NCBI RefSeq assembly: GCF_010731115.1
Contig: NZ_AP022616.1
Coordinates: forward strand, 2,356,001 to 2,420,000
Source of the DNA: Mycolicibacterium phocaicum
GTDB lineage: Bacteria > Actinomycetota > Actinomycetes > Mycobacteriales > Mycobacteriaceae
DNA length: 64,000 nucleotides
Reading direction: 5' to 3'
The position numbers and the translations under genes are program-made. Within the stretch, counting starts at the first letter, position 1; every line of letters starts with the position of its first letter. Under the pieces are notes generated by a model. It was not told the origin of the DNA. It made no database searches and was given only the letters and a program-made list of their open reading frames with translations. Below are positions 40,699 to 53,598 of the stretch, in pieces.

Positions 40699-41145
40699 TC
40701 AGACCGCGCGACGGCGGGACCGCGGCGACGGCCGGGCCTCCAGCCAGGACGTGAAAGCCGTCAAAGCTCCACGGTCCAAAGCGATTTCGTAGCCGCTGCG
40801 CCGTTCGGGACTGTTGTCGCGCAGCTCGAGAATGACCGTTTCGATGGTCATGATGTCGAATTCGTCGCCCCGTGGGGCCCGACGCCCGACCACTTCCAGG
40901 CCGCGACGGGACAGGGTCCGGTCCGGCCACCAGCGCAGGCTCGACAAACGATAAAAGCCGGCCTCACCACCGCGGTAGCGCATGACTCCATGCCGCCACC
41001 CGTGGCCGCCGGCTGCCGGGTAGTCGCGCAGGATGGCGGCGGTGCCGCCAACCTGACGCAACTTCCACAAGCGATAACTCAGTGCGGCTACAGCCAGCAC
41101 CAACACGCCGACGAGCGCGACCATCATCAACATGGACGCGCTCAT
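40699..41145 (-). CDS. DUF2550 membrane-anchored protein, Rv1312-like
   Basis: 148 residues with one N-terminal membrane helix (MLMMVALVGVLVLAVAALSYRLWKLR) and a soluble part containing GWRHGVMRYRGGEAGFYRLSS. It starts 7 nt after the atpC stop, so it is the last gene of the ATP synthase operon. Function unknown; the constant linkage suggests a link to membrane energetics. The stop is 6 bp from that of the convergent adenosyltransferase. Confidence 0.87.
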   Translation of the reverse strand: MSASMLMMVALVGVLVLAVAALSYRLWKLRQVGGTAAILRDYPAAGGHGWRHGVMRYRGGEAGFYRLSSLRWWPDRTLSRRGLEVVGRRAPRGDEFDIMTIETVILELRDNSPERRSGYEIALDRGALTAFTSWLEARPSPRSRRRAV

Positions 41146-41152
41146 CGGGGTA

Positions 41153-41518
41153 TCAGTCGAGCTGGCCTACGGCGCGCAGACGCGCCCGGCCCCACGCAGC
41201 GGTCGCTTCGTCGTCGGACGCGGCATCGGCCTTGGCCGCATGCGCATCGATCTCCGACTCCAGCGCCGCATCTTCAACCAGAATCCGCACGGTCTCCTCG
41301 GTTACCGAGAGGAACCCACCGGACACGGCGATCCGCAGATCATCCTCGCCCTCGCGCTCGACCCGGACCATCGCGTCGTCGACCAGCTGGCCGACCAACG
41401 GGATGTGCCGGGGCAGGATGCCGATCTCGCCGGCGGTGGTGCGAGTGAAGACGAACGTGGCCTTACCTGTCCACAGCGCGCGCTCGACGGCGACGATCTC
41501 GACGTCCATTTCGGCCAT
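41153..41518 (-). CDS. atpC: ATP synthase F1 subunit epsilon
   Basis: 121 residues. N-terminal beta-sandwich ([29 protein letters not shown]) and a short C-terminal helical part ([18 protein letters not shown]). Couples rotation to the c-ring and helps restrain ATP hydrolysis. ATG start, 36 nt after atpD. Confidence 0.96.
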   Translation of the reverse strand: MAEMDVEIVAVERALWTGKATFVFTRTTAGEIGILPRHIPLVGQLVDDAMVRVEREGEDDLRIAVSGGFLSVTEETVRILVEDAALESEIDAHAAKADAASDDEATAAWGRARLRAVGQLD

Positions 41519-41554
41519 GTCACACCACCTTTCGTGCTCGAAGAACTGTGGTCA

Positions 41555-43000
<1,446 letters not shown>

Positions 43001-43009
43001 CTACGGGGC

Positions 43010-43930
43010 CTATTTCGCGTCGGCCAGCGCGTTGGCGCCACCGACGATTTCGCTGATTTCCTGGGTGATCTGGGCCTGGCGCTCGCGGTTCGCGGCGAGG
43101 GTCAGGGCCTTGATCAGGTCGTCGGCGTTGTCCGTTGCCGACTTCATGGCGCGTCGACGCGAAGCCGACTCCGAGGCCGCGGCCTCAAGCAGTGCCGCGT
43201 AGACACGGGTCGCAATGTAGCGAGGGAGCAACGCGTCGAACAGCACGTCCGCACTCGGCTCGAACGAGTACAGGGTGTGGACCTCGGTCGGCTCCCCCGT
43301 GTACTCGACGGCCAGCGGTGCGATCCGCACGGCCTCGGCGGTCTGCGACAGCATCGACTTGAACTCGGTCGACACGATGTGCAGTTCGTCGACGCCCAAG
43401 ATGCCGTCGGCACCCGGTTCGTCACCCTCGTCGTCGGCACCCGCCATGAACGCCGTCACCAGGGTGTCGGCGATCTCCTTGGCATTGGCGTACTCCGGAC
43501 GCTCCGAGAAGCCGGTCCAGGACTCGGCGACGGCGCGCTGACGGAAGCTGTAGTAGCCCAAGGCCTTTCGGCCCACGACGTACAGCACCGGCTCCTTGCC
43601 CTCGTTGCGCAGCAACGTGAACAGTTCCTCGGCCCGACGCAGCACGTTGGCGTTGTAACCGCCGCACAGGCCGCGGTCCGACGACACCACCAGGACGCCG
43701 GCACGGCGCGGGTTCTCCCGCTCCACGAGCAGCGGGTGGTCCAGCGCGCTGGCCCCCGCAAGCTCGGTGAGCATGTTGGTGATCTCGGTGGCGTAGGGCC
43801 GGGCTGCATCAACCCGGGCCTGCGCCTTGGCGATCCGCGACGTGGCGATCAGCTCCTGCGCCTTCGTGATCTTCTTGATCGACGAGGCGGATTTGATACG
43901 TCCGCGTAGCTCGCGCAGTGTGGCTGCCAT
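43010..43930 (-). CDS. atpG: ATP synthase F1 subunit gamma
   Basis: 306 residues. Central rotor stalk: coiled-coil N-terminus ([20 protein letters not shown]) and C-terminal helix ([15 protein letters not shown]). It contains the insertion seen only in mycobacteria ([18 protein letters not shown]), a loop linked to suppression of ATP hydrolysis. ATG start, 7 nt after atpA. Confidence 0.97.
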   Translation of the reverse strand: MAATLRELRGRIKSASSIKKITKAQELIATSRIAKAQARVDAARPYATEITNMLTELAGASALDHPLLVERENPRRAGVLVVSSDRGLCGGYNANVLRRAEELFTLLRNEGKEPVLYVVGRKALGYYSFRQRAVAESWTGFSERPEYANAKEIADTLVTAFMAGADDEGDEPGADGILGVDELHIVSTEFKSMLSQTAEAVRIAPLAVEYTGEPTEVHTLYSFEPSADVLFDALLPRYIATRVYAALLEAAASESASRRRAMKSATDNADDLIKALTLAANRERQAQITQEISEIVGGANALADAK

Positions 43931-43937
43931 TGGTTAC

Positions 43938-45587
43938 CTAGGCCTTCTTCGGTGCCGGCTTGTTGACCTTGACCGACTCCTGGCCGAGCTCAGCAGGATC
44001 CAGGGCCTCGGCCTCGGCTTCCTTCACGACGACCGAGCTACCGTCGGTGGCGGCGAAGCCCTTCTTGAACTCGTTGATGACCGAGACCAGCTTCTCCTCG
44101 TTCTCCTCGGAGAGCTTCTTGGTCTCCTTGATCCCGGTGAGGATGTCGGCGTGGCTGGCCTTCACGTGCTCCAGCAGTTCGGACGAGAAGCGCGAAACGT
44201 CCTCGGCCGGAACCGAATCCAGGTGGCCCTGGGTACCGAGGAAGATCTCGATGACCTGGTCCTCGACGGCCAGCGGGCTGTACTGCGGCTGCTTCAGCAG
44301 CTCGACCAGGCGCACACCGCGGTCCAGCTGAGCCTTCGAAGCGGCGTCCAGGTCCGAGGCGAAGGCCGCGAAGGCCTCCAGCTCGCGGTACTGCGACAGG
44401 TCCAGACGCAGCGAACCGGCAACTTCCTTCATCGCCTTGATCTGAGCCGCACCACCGACGCGGGACACCGAGACACCGACGTTCACGGCCGGGCGGACAC
44501 CCTGGTTGAACAGGTCGGACTCCAGGAAGCACTGGCCGTCGGTGATCGAGATGACGTTGGTCGGGATGAACGCCGAGATGTCGTTGGCCTTGGTCTCGAT
44601 GACCGGCAGACCCGTCATCGAACCGCCACCGAGCTCGTCGGACAGCTTCGCGCAACGCTCCAGCAGACGCGAGTGCAGGTAGAAGACGTCACCCGGGAAC
44701 GCCTCGCGGCCCGGCGGGCGACGCAGCAGCAGCGAGATGGCGCGGTAGGCGTCGGCCTGCTTGGACAGGTCGTCGAACACGATCAGGACGTGCTTGCCGT
44801 TGTACATCCAGTGCTGACCGATGGCCGAGCCGGTGTACGGGGCCAGCCACTTGAAGCCGGCGGGATCGGACGCGGGAGCCGCGACGATGGTCGTGTACTC
44901 CATGGCGCCACCCTCTTCCAGCGCGCGCTTCACGCTGGCGATGGTGGTGCCCTTCTGGCCGATGGCGACGTAGACGCAGCGCACCTGCTGCTTCGGGTCG
45001 CCGGTCTCCCAGGCCTCGCGCTGGTTCAGGATGGTGTCGACGCAGACGGCGGTCTTGCCGGTCTTGCGGTCACCGATGATCAGCTGACGCTGGCCACGAC
45101 CGATCGGGGTCATGGCGTCGATGGCCTTGATACCGGTCTGCAGCGGCTCGCTGACGCTCTGGCGCTGGACCACGGTCGGGGCCTGCAGCTCGAGGGCACG
45201 ACGGGTCTCGGCCTTGATCTCGCCCTGGCCGTCGATGGGCTCACCCAGCGGGTTGATGACGCGGCCCAGGAACTCGTCGCCGACCGGCACCGAGAGCACC
45301 TCGCCGGTGCGCTTGACCTGCTGGCCCTCTTCGATCTTCTCGAACTCACCCAAGATGACCGCACCGACGCTGTGCTCGTCGAGGTTCAGGGCCACGCCCA
45401 GAACACCGCCGGGGAACTCGAGGAGCTCCTGGGTCATGACCGAGGGCAGACCCTCGACGTGTGCGATGCCGTCACCGGCGTCGACGACAGTGCCGATCTC
45501 TTCACGATCGGTCGAGGCCGAGAACGTCGTTACGTAGTTCTCGATGGCACCTTCGATATCAGCAGCCGAGATTGTCAACTCTGCCAT
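43938..45587 (-). CDS. atpA: ATP synthase F1 subunit alpha
   Basis: 549 residues. P-loop [11 protein letters not shown]. It has the mycobacterial C-terminal extension of about 35 residues ([19 protein letters not shown]...), which in M. smegmatis contacts gamma and blocks hydrolysis. ATG 45587, 35 nt after atpH. Confidence 0.98.
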   Translation of the reverse strand: MAELTISAADIEGAIENYVTTFSASTDREEIGTVVDAGDGIAHVEGLPSVMTQELLEFPGGVLGVALNLDEHSVGAVILGEFEKIEEGQQVKRTGEVLSVPVGDEFLGRVINPLGEPIDGQGEIKAETRRALELQAPTVVQRQSVSEPLQTGIKAIDAMTPIGRGQRQLIIGDRKTGKTAVCVDTILNQREAWETGDPKQQVRCVYVAIGQKGTTIASVKRALEEGGAMEYTTIVAAPASDPAGFKWLAPYTGSAIGQHWMYNGKHVLIVFDDLSKQADAYRAISLLLRRPPGREAFPGDVFYLHSRLLERCAKLSDELGGGSMTGLPVIETKANDISAFIPTNVISITDGQCFLESDLFNQGVRPAVNVGVSVSRVGGAAQIKAMKEVAGSLRLDLSQYRELEAFAAFASDLDAASKAQLDRGVRLVELLKQPQYSPLAVEDQVIEIFLGTQGHLDSVPAEDVSRFSSELLEHVKASHADILTGIKETKKLSEENEEKLVSVINEFKKGFAATDGSSVVVKEAEAEALDPAELGQESVKVNKPAPKKA

Positions 45588-45622
45588 GGTTTTTGGTCTT
45601 CCTAGTCTTGGGTGTTTCGGAG

Positions 45623-46963
45623 TTAGTCGGGCAGCCGGTTGGAGGCGGCAGCCAGTCGTGACGAGATGGATCCGTCGATCACCTCGTCGCCGACGGTGAT
45701 GGTCAGACCACCGAGGAGGCTCGGATCGACATGCAACTGGACGGACACCGGGTGGCCGTAGATGCGGGTCAGAACCGACGTGAGTCGGGTCCGCTGGGCG
45801 TCGGACAGCGCGGCGGCGGCTTCCACATGGGCAACGACCTCACCGCGGCGGGCGACTGCCAGCTCGGCCAGATCGAGGACAGCCTGGTCGGCACGTTCGC
45901 CGCGCAGCAGGCTCACGGTCTGCGTCAGCAGCGCCTTGACGGTGCTGTTGACCGAGCCGTTGGCACCGGGGAGGACCTTGTCCAGCAAGGCAACTCGACC
46001 GTCGATCGGCGTGCCGTACTCACCGAGCAGCGTCGACAGACGCGGCTGCGCGTCCAGCACGCGGCTGAAGCGGAACAGCTGGTCCTCGACCTCGGCGACG
46101 TCACCGCTGACCTCGGCCCGCTTGATCAGTGCCAGGCGAGCGACGTGCTCGACGGCGTCGACCAGGTCGGACTGCGCGGACCACCGCGAAGACACCGCGG
46201 TACGCAGCAGCTCCAGGGCGTTGGCGCCGATCTTGCCGGACAGCACCGCGTCCAGCAGAGCGACCTTGGGGGCGGGGTTGTCGGCGGGCTCGGCCAGGTG
46301 CCGGCCGAGGTTGACCTCGGTCAGCAGCAGCCGGGCGACGGCAGCCAGATCATCGGCCAGCGCGGTCAGCGCGGCGGCATCCAGGCCACCCGCCGTGGCG
46401 TCGAACTTCTCGACCAGCGCGGTCAGTGATTCCCGGCTCGCGGCCCGCAGCTTCACCTCGGCGTGGGTACCGACCTCGGCCGAGGACGGCGCCATCTGCT
46501 CGAGATCGTCCAGGAAGCGGTCGACGGTGCCGGCCTGCGCGGTGGGCTCGGCGACGTAGCGCCGCACCAGCTCGTCGGCCTTGGCGACGGACTCCGCGCC
46601 CAGCCCCTGACGGAGCTCACGGATAACGCCCTGCCGCATCAGCTCGACGTGCTGGCCGCCCTGCGCCTTGATCCGCTCGGCGTCGATTGCGGCCTGCTCG
46701 GTGAGCTGCTCGACGATGCGCTGCGAATCGTGCCGGGCCTCGTCGGTCACCTTGGTCGACTCGGCCTTCGCGTCGGCAAGAGCCTTGGCGTGCATCTTGT
46801 CGGCGTCCGCGAGTTTCTGTGCGGCTTCGGCACTTTCGGCCAGCGCAACGCGAACGGCCTCCTGCTGCTTGGCCATCATGCCCTTCACCGGAGGTACCAC
46901 GTACTTCCAGATGATGGCCACGATGACGGCAAAGCCGATCAGCTGCCCGATGAAGATTTCCAT
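45623..46963 (-). CDS. atpH: ATP synthase b-delta fusion subunit
   Basis: 446 residues. N-terminal membrane helix and coiled coil of a b-type stator ([21 protein letters not shown]) fused to a C-terminal delta domain ([43 protein letters not shown] end). This fusion is characteristic of mycobacteria and relatives. The ATG directly follows the atpF stop. The separate atpF gives the second b subunit. Confidence 0.96.
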   Translation of the reverse strand: MEIFIGQLIGFAVIVAIIWKYVVPPVKGMMAKQQEAVRVALAESAEAAQKLADADKMHAKALADAKAESTKVTDEARHDSQRIVEQLTEQAAIDAERIKAQGGQHVELMRQGVIRELRQGLGAESVAKADELVRRYVAEPTAQAGTVDRFLDDLEQMAPSSAEVGTHAEVKLRAASRESLTALVEKFDATAGGLDAAALTALADDLAAVARLLLTEVNLGRHLAEPADNPAPKVALLDAVLSGKIGANALELLRTAVSSRWSAQSDLVDAVEHVARLALIKRAEVSGDVAEVEDQLFRFSRVLDAQPRLSTLLGEYGTPIDGRVALLDKVLPGANGSVNSTVKALLTQTVSLLRGERADQAVLDLAELAVARRGEVVAHVEAAAALSDAQRTRLTSVLTRIYGHPVSVQLHVDPSLLGGLTITVGDEVIDGSISSRLAAASNRLPD

Positions 46964-47488
46964 CTACTGGCTCCCGCCTGATTTCACGTCGGCCGCCAGC
47001 TCCACGCCGAGAATGCGGCTCGCCAGCGTCTGGGACAGGTTGTCGACCGACGACTGCAGTTCGGTCTGTGTGGACTGCCGCTGTGCGGACAGTGCCTGGT
47101 CGGCACCCTTGAGGGTTTCGGCCACCTCACCACTCGCCGCTGCACGCGCCTGGTCGACGACCTTGCGGCCCTCGTTGCGGGCCTCGTCACGGATGGCCGA
47201 AGCCTCCGTACGAGCACCCGCCATCGCCGCGTTGTAGTCCGCCTCTGCGGCGGCCACCTGCTCAGCCGACTTCCGGTTGTCAGCAGCGGTCTTGGCCAGC
47301 ATTTCCTCGCGTTCGACCAAGACCTTGCTGATCGGTGGCACAACCCACTTGCCGATCACGCCGAGCACGATCAGGAAGATGATCAGCACGACGAAGAAGG
47401 TCGCGTTGGGAATCAGGAAGTTCTGACCCCCGCCGCCTTCCGCTGCTGCCTGGCCCGAGGCCAGGATGGTTGCGCTCAATTCACCCAT
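46964..47488 (-). CDS. atpF: ATP synthase F0 subunit b
   Basis: 174 residues. One membrane helix ([20 protein letters not shown]) after a Gly-rich N-terminus, then a long charged coiled coil. Forms the stator with the b-delta fusion. ATG 47488; 9 nt after the atpE stop. Confidence 0.96.
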   Translation of the reverse strand: MGELSATILASGQAAAEGGGGQNFLIPNATFFVVLIIFLIVLGVIGKWVVPPISKVLVEREEMLAKTAADNRKSAEQVAAAEADYNAAMAGARTEASAIRDEARNEGRKVVDQARAAASGEVAETLKGADQALSAQRQSTQTELQSSVDNLSQTLASRILGVELAADVKSGGSQ

Positions 47489-47497
47489 GTCGACGGA

Positions 47498-47794
<297 letters not shown>

Positions 47795-47837
47795 CTACCA
47801 GGGTCTTATTTGTGGTTCCTACAGGTCTTGCGGGTAC

Positions 47838-48590
47838 TCAGTGGTGCTCGTCGAGTTCCATCGACTGGCTGAAGTACAGGATCGTCAGCAGCGCGAAGAT
47901 GAACGCCTGGATCAGGCCGACGAACAGGTCGAAGGTCTTCCAGATCGCGTTCGGCGCCCACTGCACGTACCACGGGAACATCGCGATCAGCGCGACCAGG
48001 ATGCCGCCGGCGAACATGTTGCCGAAGAGTCGCAGAGACAGCGAGACCGGCTTGGCGATCTCCTCGACGATGTTGATCGGCGCCAGGACCGCGACGTGGC
48101 CCTTCAGCAGCTTCTTGAAGTGGCCGAAGACGCCGCGGCGCCAGATGCCCGCCGCGTGGTAGCAGAGGAACACGAACAGCGCGAGCGCCAGCACGTAGTT
48201 GATGTCCGAGGCCGGCGGGGCCAGCAGTTCCTTGGCGCCACCGTCTTCCCCACCGAACTGCACCGGCAGGACCGACAGCCAGTTGGAGATCAGGATGAAG
48301 GTGAAGATCGTGACGGCCAGCGGCAGCACGAACGGCGCGATCTTCATACCGATCGCGGTCTCGATCTGCTGACGCATCTGGATGGTGATGGCCTCGAAGA
48401 ACAGCTGCACACCGCCGGGCACCCCGGTCGAGGTCACCTTCGCCTTCACGAAGAACGCCAGCGCGATGACGATGACCGCGGCCACGCTGGTGGCGATGAT
48501 CGTGTCGACGTTGAAGGTGTAGCCCCACAGCTCGTGCTGCTCGTGGTGGCCGACCTCGATGGCGGCCTCGGCGGTGAATTGTTGAATCAC
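47838..48590 (-). CDS. atpB: ATP synthase F0 subunit a
   Basis: 250 residues, GTG start. Several membrane helices; the essential Arg is in [23 protein letters not shown] and [11 protein letters not shown] are family motifs. Forms the proton half-channels against the c-ring. 8 nt after atpI. Confidence 0.97.
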   Translation of the reverse strand: MIQQFTAEAAIEVGHHEQHELWGYTFNVDTIIATSVAAVIVIALAFFVKAKVTSTGVPGGVQLFFEAITIQMRQQIETAIGMKIAPFVLPLAVTIFTFILISNWLSVLPVQFGGEDGGAKELLAPPASDINYVLALALFVFLCYHAAGIWRRGVFGHFKKLLKGHVAVLAPINIVEEIAKPVSLSLRLFGNMFAGGILVALIAMFPWYVQWAPNAIWKTFDLFVGLIQAFIFALLTILYFSQSMELDEHH

Positions 48591-48598
48591 TTGGGTCG

Positions 48599-49072
48599 TC
48601 AGTCCTTTGCTTCTGATCCGTCGTGTGCTTCTGGTTGGTCGACGCCGCCACCGTTACGTTGGCCGGCTCGGACCTTCTTCATCACCGGCAATGCGGTGCT
48701 CATGACAAGAATCGCCTGGAACAGCGCCACTCCGAACAGCACGCCGATACCGGCCGGCTTGAAGAGCCACGTGATCAGCAGGGCGATCACCGAGATGAGC
48801 ACCAGCCGCATCGCGGAGTTGGCGGCCATCTGCATCTTCAGCGGGTGGTCCTTGGCGGTGACCTTGGCGACCGCGCGACGGACCAGCAGTGCGTTGGTGA
48901 GACCGAGCGCCATCCCCAGGCCGAAGAAGGCGCCGAACTTGAAATTGCCACTCACTGCGTAGCCGCCGCCGAGCGCGACAGCCGTTACGAGGAGCGAGAT
49001 AGCAAACAAACGAACGGGCTGAAAAGCCACTGCCGGCAACACCAGAGGCGCGTCCTGCGCTGGTGTCGTCAT
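48599..49072 (-). CDS. atpI: ATP synthase accessory protein I
   Basis: 157 residues with about four membrane helices ([37 protein letters not shown] and two more). Thought to help c-ring assembly. ATG 49072 is chosen over GTG 49081 because the gaggtg site lies 7 nt upstream of the ATG. First gene of the atp operon, equivalent to Rv1303. Confidence 0.88.
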   Translation of the reverse strand: MTTPAQDAPLVLPAVAFQPVRLFAISLLVTAVALGGGYAVSGNFKFGAFFGLGMALGLTNALLVRRAVAKVTAKDHPLKMQMAANSAMRLVLISVIALLITWLFKPAGIGVLFGVALFQAILVMSTALPVMKKVRAGQRNGGGVDQPEAHDGSEAKD

Positions 49073-49081
49073 GGTGTTCAC

Positions 49082-49331
49082 CTCAATCCCGCGGTCACGA
49101 GTGCCGTCCCCATATACCTGGCAATCCTGTGTGCGTGCCCACAGAGCGTATCGAAGGTCACATCGAGCGCGTCGGGCACACTGGAATCACCCAAGGGGAA
49201 GCTCCCTTTGTCGGTCGTCATTCGGCGCCGATCGGCTTGTGTGAACCGATGGGCCGGGCCGGCAACCCGCGAGGTTTTTCGGGTTCTGCCAGAACCGTAC
49301 CACATGGTGAGCACCCAAAAACGGGCACCTA
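49082..49331 (-). other. wecA-atpI intergenic region
   Basis: 250 bp without a credible gene. It should hold the atp operon promoter, but I cannot fix one: weak candidates on the minus strand contain TACGGT and TACGCT. It includes a perfect dyad ggttctg-c-cagaacc at 49282-49296. Confidence 0.6.
49282..49296. promoter_or_regulatory. 15-bp palindrome upstream of atpI
   Basis: ggttctg-c-cagaacc, perfect 7-bp arms about one base, roughly 210 bp before atpI and 36 bp after wecA. Too short for a terminator; looks like a dimer-binding site. Confidence 0.4.
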
Positions 49332-50528
49332 CTACTTTTTGTCGTACTCGCCTTCTGGCAGGTCATCGCGCCGCCGCAGGAGCGGGATCAGGGTGAAGAT
49401 CGCGGCCAGGAAGATGGCTCCGAGCATCACCGCACCCGTGTACCGGGGGTCGAAGAAAATGGTGCTGGCCGCCCCGAGGGCCACGATGCCCACCCATAGG
49501 TAGATCAACAGCACGACGCGTCGGTGCGAGTGACCGATCTGCAGCAGCCGGTGATGCAGATGCATCTTGTCGGGGCTGAAGGGGCTGAGTCCGGCACGGG
49601 TGCGGCGCACGATGGCCAGGAGCATGTCGAGGGCCGGCACGAACATCACCGCAACGACCAACAGGAACGGCGACAGCAAAGCAAATACGTCGCGCGCGCC
49701 GTAGGCGTTCTGCGAGATGGGGCCGGCGGCGGTGGTCGATGCGGCGGCCAGCATCAGACCGATGAGCATGGACCCGGAGTCCCCCATGAAGATGCGGGCC
49801 GGATGGAAATTGTGCGGCAGGAAACCCAGGCACGCGCCGGCGAGCACCACCGAGATGACGGCGGGCGGGTAGAACAGCACGTCACCACCATGGTCGCGCA
49901 GCAGTCCGACCGAGAAGATGCAGATGGCCGACGCGGTGATGAGCCCCAGCCCGGCGGCCAGGCCGTCGAGGCCGTCGACGAAGTTCATCGCGTTGACGAT
50001 CGAGACCGTCAGCGCCAGGGTCAGCAGGATCGAGGACGCCTGGTCCAGCACGATGGTGCCGACGCCGCCGATCGGGATGTACAGCACACTCCACGCGACG
50101 CCCATGGTAACCAGGACGCTGGCCGCGGTGATCTGGCCGGCGAACTTGGTCAGGGCGTCCAGGCCCCAGCGGTCGTCGATCAGGCCGATGAGCATGATCA
50201 GGCCGCCGGCCACCACCACCGCCGGCATACCGGACGAATAGACGAAACCTCGTGTCAGCGCGGGCAATTGGGACGCCAGCAGGACCGCGGCAGCCACGCC
50301 GACGTACATGGCCAGCCCGCCCATCCGCGGGACCGGCTGGACGTGGACGTCGCGTTCGCGCGGGTAGGCGACGGCGCCGAAACGGAACGCCAGCGCCCGC
50401 ACCCAGCCCGTGGCGAAGTAGGTGATGATCGCCGCGGTCAGACCGACCAGCACCAGCTCGCGGAGCGGAACCCCGGTGCCGCGATCGATCTGCGCGAGCA
50501 GCCGGCCTGCGTCGGCAACTACGGTCAC
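49332..50528 (-). CDS. wecA: Decaprenyl-phosphate GlcNAc-1-phosphate transferase
   Basis: 398 residues, about 11 membrane helices. Transfers GlcNAc-1-P to decaprenyl phosphate, starting the linker between peptidoglycan and arabinogalactan. Mg2+/nucleotide motifs: GLIDDRWGLD, NAMNFVDGLDGLAAG, FMGDSGSMLIG and DKMHLHHRL. GTG start overlaps the sua5 stop (GTGA). Equivalent to Rv1302 (rfe). Confidence 0.94.
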   Translation of the reverse strand: MTVVADAGRLLAQIDRGTGVPLRELVLVGLTAAIITYFATGWVRALAFRFGAVAYPRERDVHVQPVPRMGGLAMYVGVAAAVLLASQLPALTRGFVYSSGMPAVVVAGGLIMLIGLIDDRWGLDALTKFAGQITAASVLVTMGVAWSVLYIPIGGVGTIVLDQASSILLTLALTVSIVNAMNFVDGLDGLAAGLGLITASAICIFSVGLLRDHGGDVLFYPPAVISVVLAGACLGFLPHNFHPARIFMGDSGSMLIGLMLAAASTTAAGPISQNAYGARDVFALLSPFLLVVAVMFVPALDMLLAIVRRTRAGLSPFSPDKMHLHHRLLQIGHSHRRVVLLIYLWVGIVALGAASTIFFDPRYTGAVMLGAIFLAAIFTLIPLLRRRDDLPEGEYDKK

Positions 50529-51184
50529 GACACCTCGCCGGTCAGGGACTCCGGTTCGACGCCGAGCACTTCGGCGATCTGCGCGACGGCGATCGGCCCT
50601 TCCCGCAGCACGCGCGGCGTCGCGCCGGTCAGGTCGACGATCGTGGACGCGGCCTGCTTGGTCGCCGGCCCGGCGTCCAGGTACACCTCGACCTTGTCGC
50701 CGAGCTGCGCCCGCGCCTCGTCGGCGTTGACCGCGGGCGGCTGCCCCGAGATGTTGGCGCTGGACACGGCCATGGGACCGACCTCACGCAGCAGCTCGAT
50801 CGCCACCGGGTGCAGCGGCATGCGCAGCATCACGCTGCCGTTGGTGTCACCGAGGTCCCACGACAGCGACGGGGCCTGGCGCACGACCAGGCTCAACGCG
50901 CCGGGCCAGAACGCCTCGATGAGGTCCCGCGCGGCCGGGGGCACGGCGTAGACGAGCCCGTCGATGGTGCGCCAGGACCCGACGAGGACCGGGACCGGCA
51001 TGTTGCGGCCCCTCCCCTTCGCGGCGAGCAGTGCCGCGACGGCCTCGCTGTTGAAGGCGTCGGCACCCAGGCCGTAGACGGTGTCGGTGGGCAGCACGAC
51101 CAGACGGCCGCCCTTGAGCGCACTGATAGCCGAGGCGATCCCGGTGGCGCGCTTCTCCGCATCACCGCAGTCGAACGTCTCCAT
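50525..51184 (-). CDS. tsaC: Threonylcarbamoyl-AMP synthase (Sua5/YrdC/TsaC)
   Basis: 219 residues. Makes threonylcarbamoyl-AMP for the t6A37 modification of tRNAs reading ANN codons. LVVLPTDTVYGLGADA, KGRGRNMPVPVLV and MAVSSANISGQPP are family motifs. ATG start; coupled to wecA. Equivalent to Rv1301. Confidence 0.93.
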   Translation of the reverse strand: METFDCGDAEKRATGIASAISALKGGRLVVLPTDTVYGLGADAFNSEAVAALLAAKGRGRNMPVPVLVGSWRTIDGLVYAVPPAARDLIEAFWPGALSLVVRQAPSLSWDLGDTNGSVMLRMPLHPVAIELLREVGPMAVSSANISGQPPAVNADEARAQLGDKVEVYLDAGPATKQAASTIVDLTGATPRVLREGPIAVAQIAEVLGVEPESLTGEVS

Positions 51185-51229
51185 CCATCACTCCTCACGC
51201 AAGCGTTTCGTCGGCTGCCATGACCCGTT

Positions 51230-52053
51230 TTACCGTCGGGTCGCGGTGACGAACCGGGGCCGCCCGGTCAGATCGCGCCGAGCGGTGATGTCACCGAACG
51301 TACCGTCGCGGTCCAATGCGGCCACCACCTGATCGGCTGTGGTGTCGTCGTGTTCGATGCCCACCTTGCCGCCCGGACGCAGTAACCGGGCCGCCAGCGC
51401 GATGATCGGCACGATGACGGACATGCCGTCGGGCCCTCCGAACAGGGCGGTGGCCGGGTCGTGGTCGATGACTTCGGGGTCGAGGTCGGCGCCGTCGGGG
51501 ATGTACGGCGGGTTGGACACCAGCAGGTCCACTGTGCCGGTCCTGTCTGACAGCAGGCTGGGAACGGTGACGTCGGCTTCGAGCACCTCGACGGCACTGC
51601 CCTCGCAATTGCGCCGGGTGTAGACCAGGGCATCCGGGGACTTCTCGACGGCCACGACGTGCGCCTGCGGCCAGGTGTGTGCCAGGGCGAGGGCGAGGGC
51701 ACCCGAGCCGGTGCACAGATCCACGATCACCGGGCGCGGCGGCAACGGCTGGTTCATGGCCCACTCCAGCAGCGCCTCGGTCTCCGGGCGCGGGATGAAC
51801 ACCCCGGGACCGACGTGCACTTCCACCGGACCGAAGGCCGCGGTTCCAATCAAGTGCTGCAAGGGAATTCGCTGCGCGCGCCGCTCCACCAGGTCGCGGA
51901 AACGCGGATAGAACGCCGGGTCGGGCTCGGTGAACATCACCCGGGCCCGGTTTACCCCAGCGGCGTGGGCGGCGAGGTACTCGGCGTCGACCCGGGCGGA
52001 ATCGATACCCGCGGCGGCCAACTGCGAGGCCGCCTCAGTGATGGCCTGACGGA

Positions 52054-52057
<4 letters not shown>
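51230..52057 (-). CDS. prmC: Release factor glutamine methyltransferase
   Basis: 275 residues from GTG 52057 ([16 protein letters not shown]), overlapping the prfA stop as GTGA. Methylates Gln of the GGQ motif in release factors. SAM-binding [15 protein letters not shown] and the catalytic NPPY in [10 protein letters not shown] are present. A longer reading frame upstream lies within prfA and is not used. Confidence 0.95.
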
Positions 52058-53133
<1,076 letters not shown>

Positions 53134-53182
53134 TTTCGGACTCCTGCAGTTGTTCTGGGGTGCCGGACGCTGGATACGAAAA

Positions 53183-53223
53183 CGGCGCCCGGACCTGACG
53201 CGAATGCGACAGATCGGGCGCCG
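53183..53223 (-). terminator. Terminator after rpmE
   Basis: 9-bp GC stem (cggcgcccg 53183-53191 / cgggcgccg 53215-53223). On the minus strand the stem is followed by ttttcg, in the 100-bp gap between rpmE and prfA. Confidence 0.55.
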
Positions 53224-53233
53224 CCCGTCGAAG

Positions 53234-53470
53234 CTAGCTCTCGGACGCGGCCTTCGAGCCGGCGGTGCGCTTGCCGTACCGCTTCTCGAAGCGGGCCACG
53301 CGGCCGCCGGTGTCGAGAAGCTTCTGCTTGCCCGTGTAGAACGGGTGGCACTGCGAGCACACCTCGACAACGATGTTGCCGCTTTCCTTGGTGCTACGAG
53401 TCTGGAAGCTGTTGCCGCAACCGCAGACCACGGTGGTCTCGACGTATGCGGGGTGAATACCCGATTTCAT
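53234..53470 (-). CDS. rpmE: 50S ribosomal protein L31 (zinc-binding form)
   Basis: 78 residues. Zinc ligands C16, C18, C38 and C41 are all present, so this is the C+ paralogue replaced by a C- form when zinc is scarce. ATG start. Equivalent to Rv1298, upstream of prfA. Confidence 0.97.
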   Translation of the reverse strand: MKSGIHPAYVETTVVCGCGNSFQTRSTKESGNIVVEVCSQCHPFYTGKQKLLDTGGRVARFEKRYGKRTAGSKAASES

Positions 53471-53598
53471 TTCATGGTCCTCTGTGTTCGATGGCGCCGG
53501 GTCGCCCGAGAATTCGGACGTGAACCGGAACCGAGGGGGTTCGGCGGTCGATTATGCCAGGTCAGCCGCCAAGGTCCTAAACGCCTGCGGGCCGGTGA

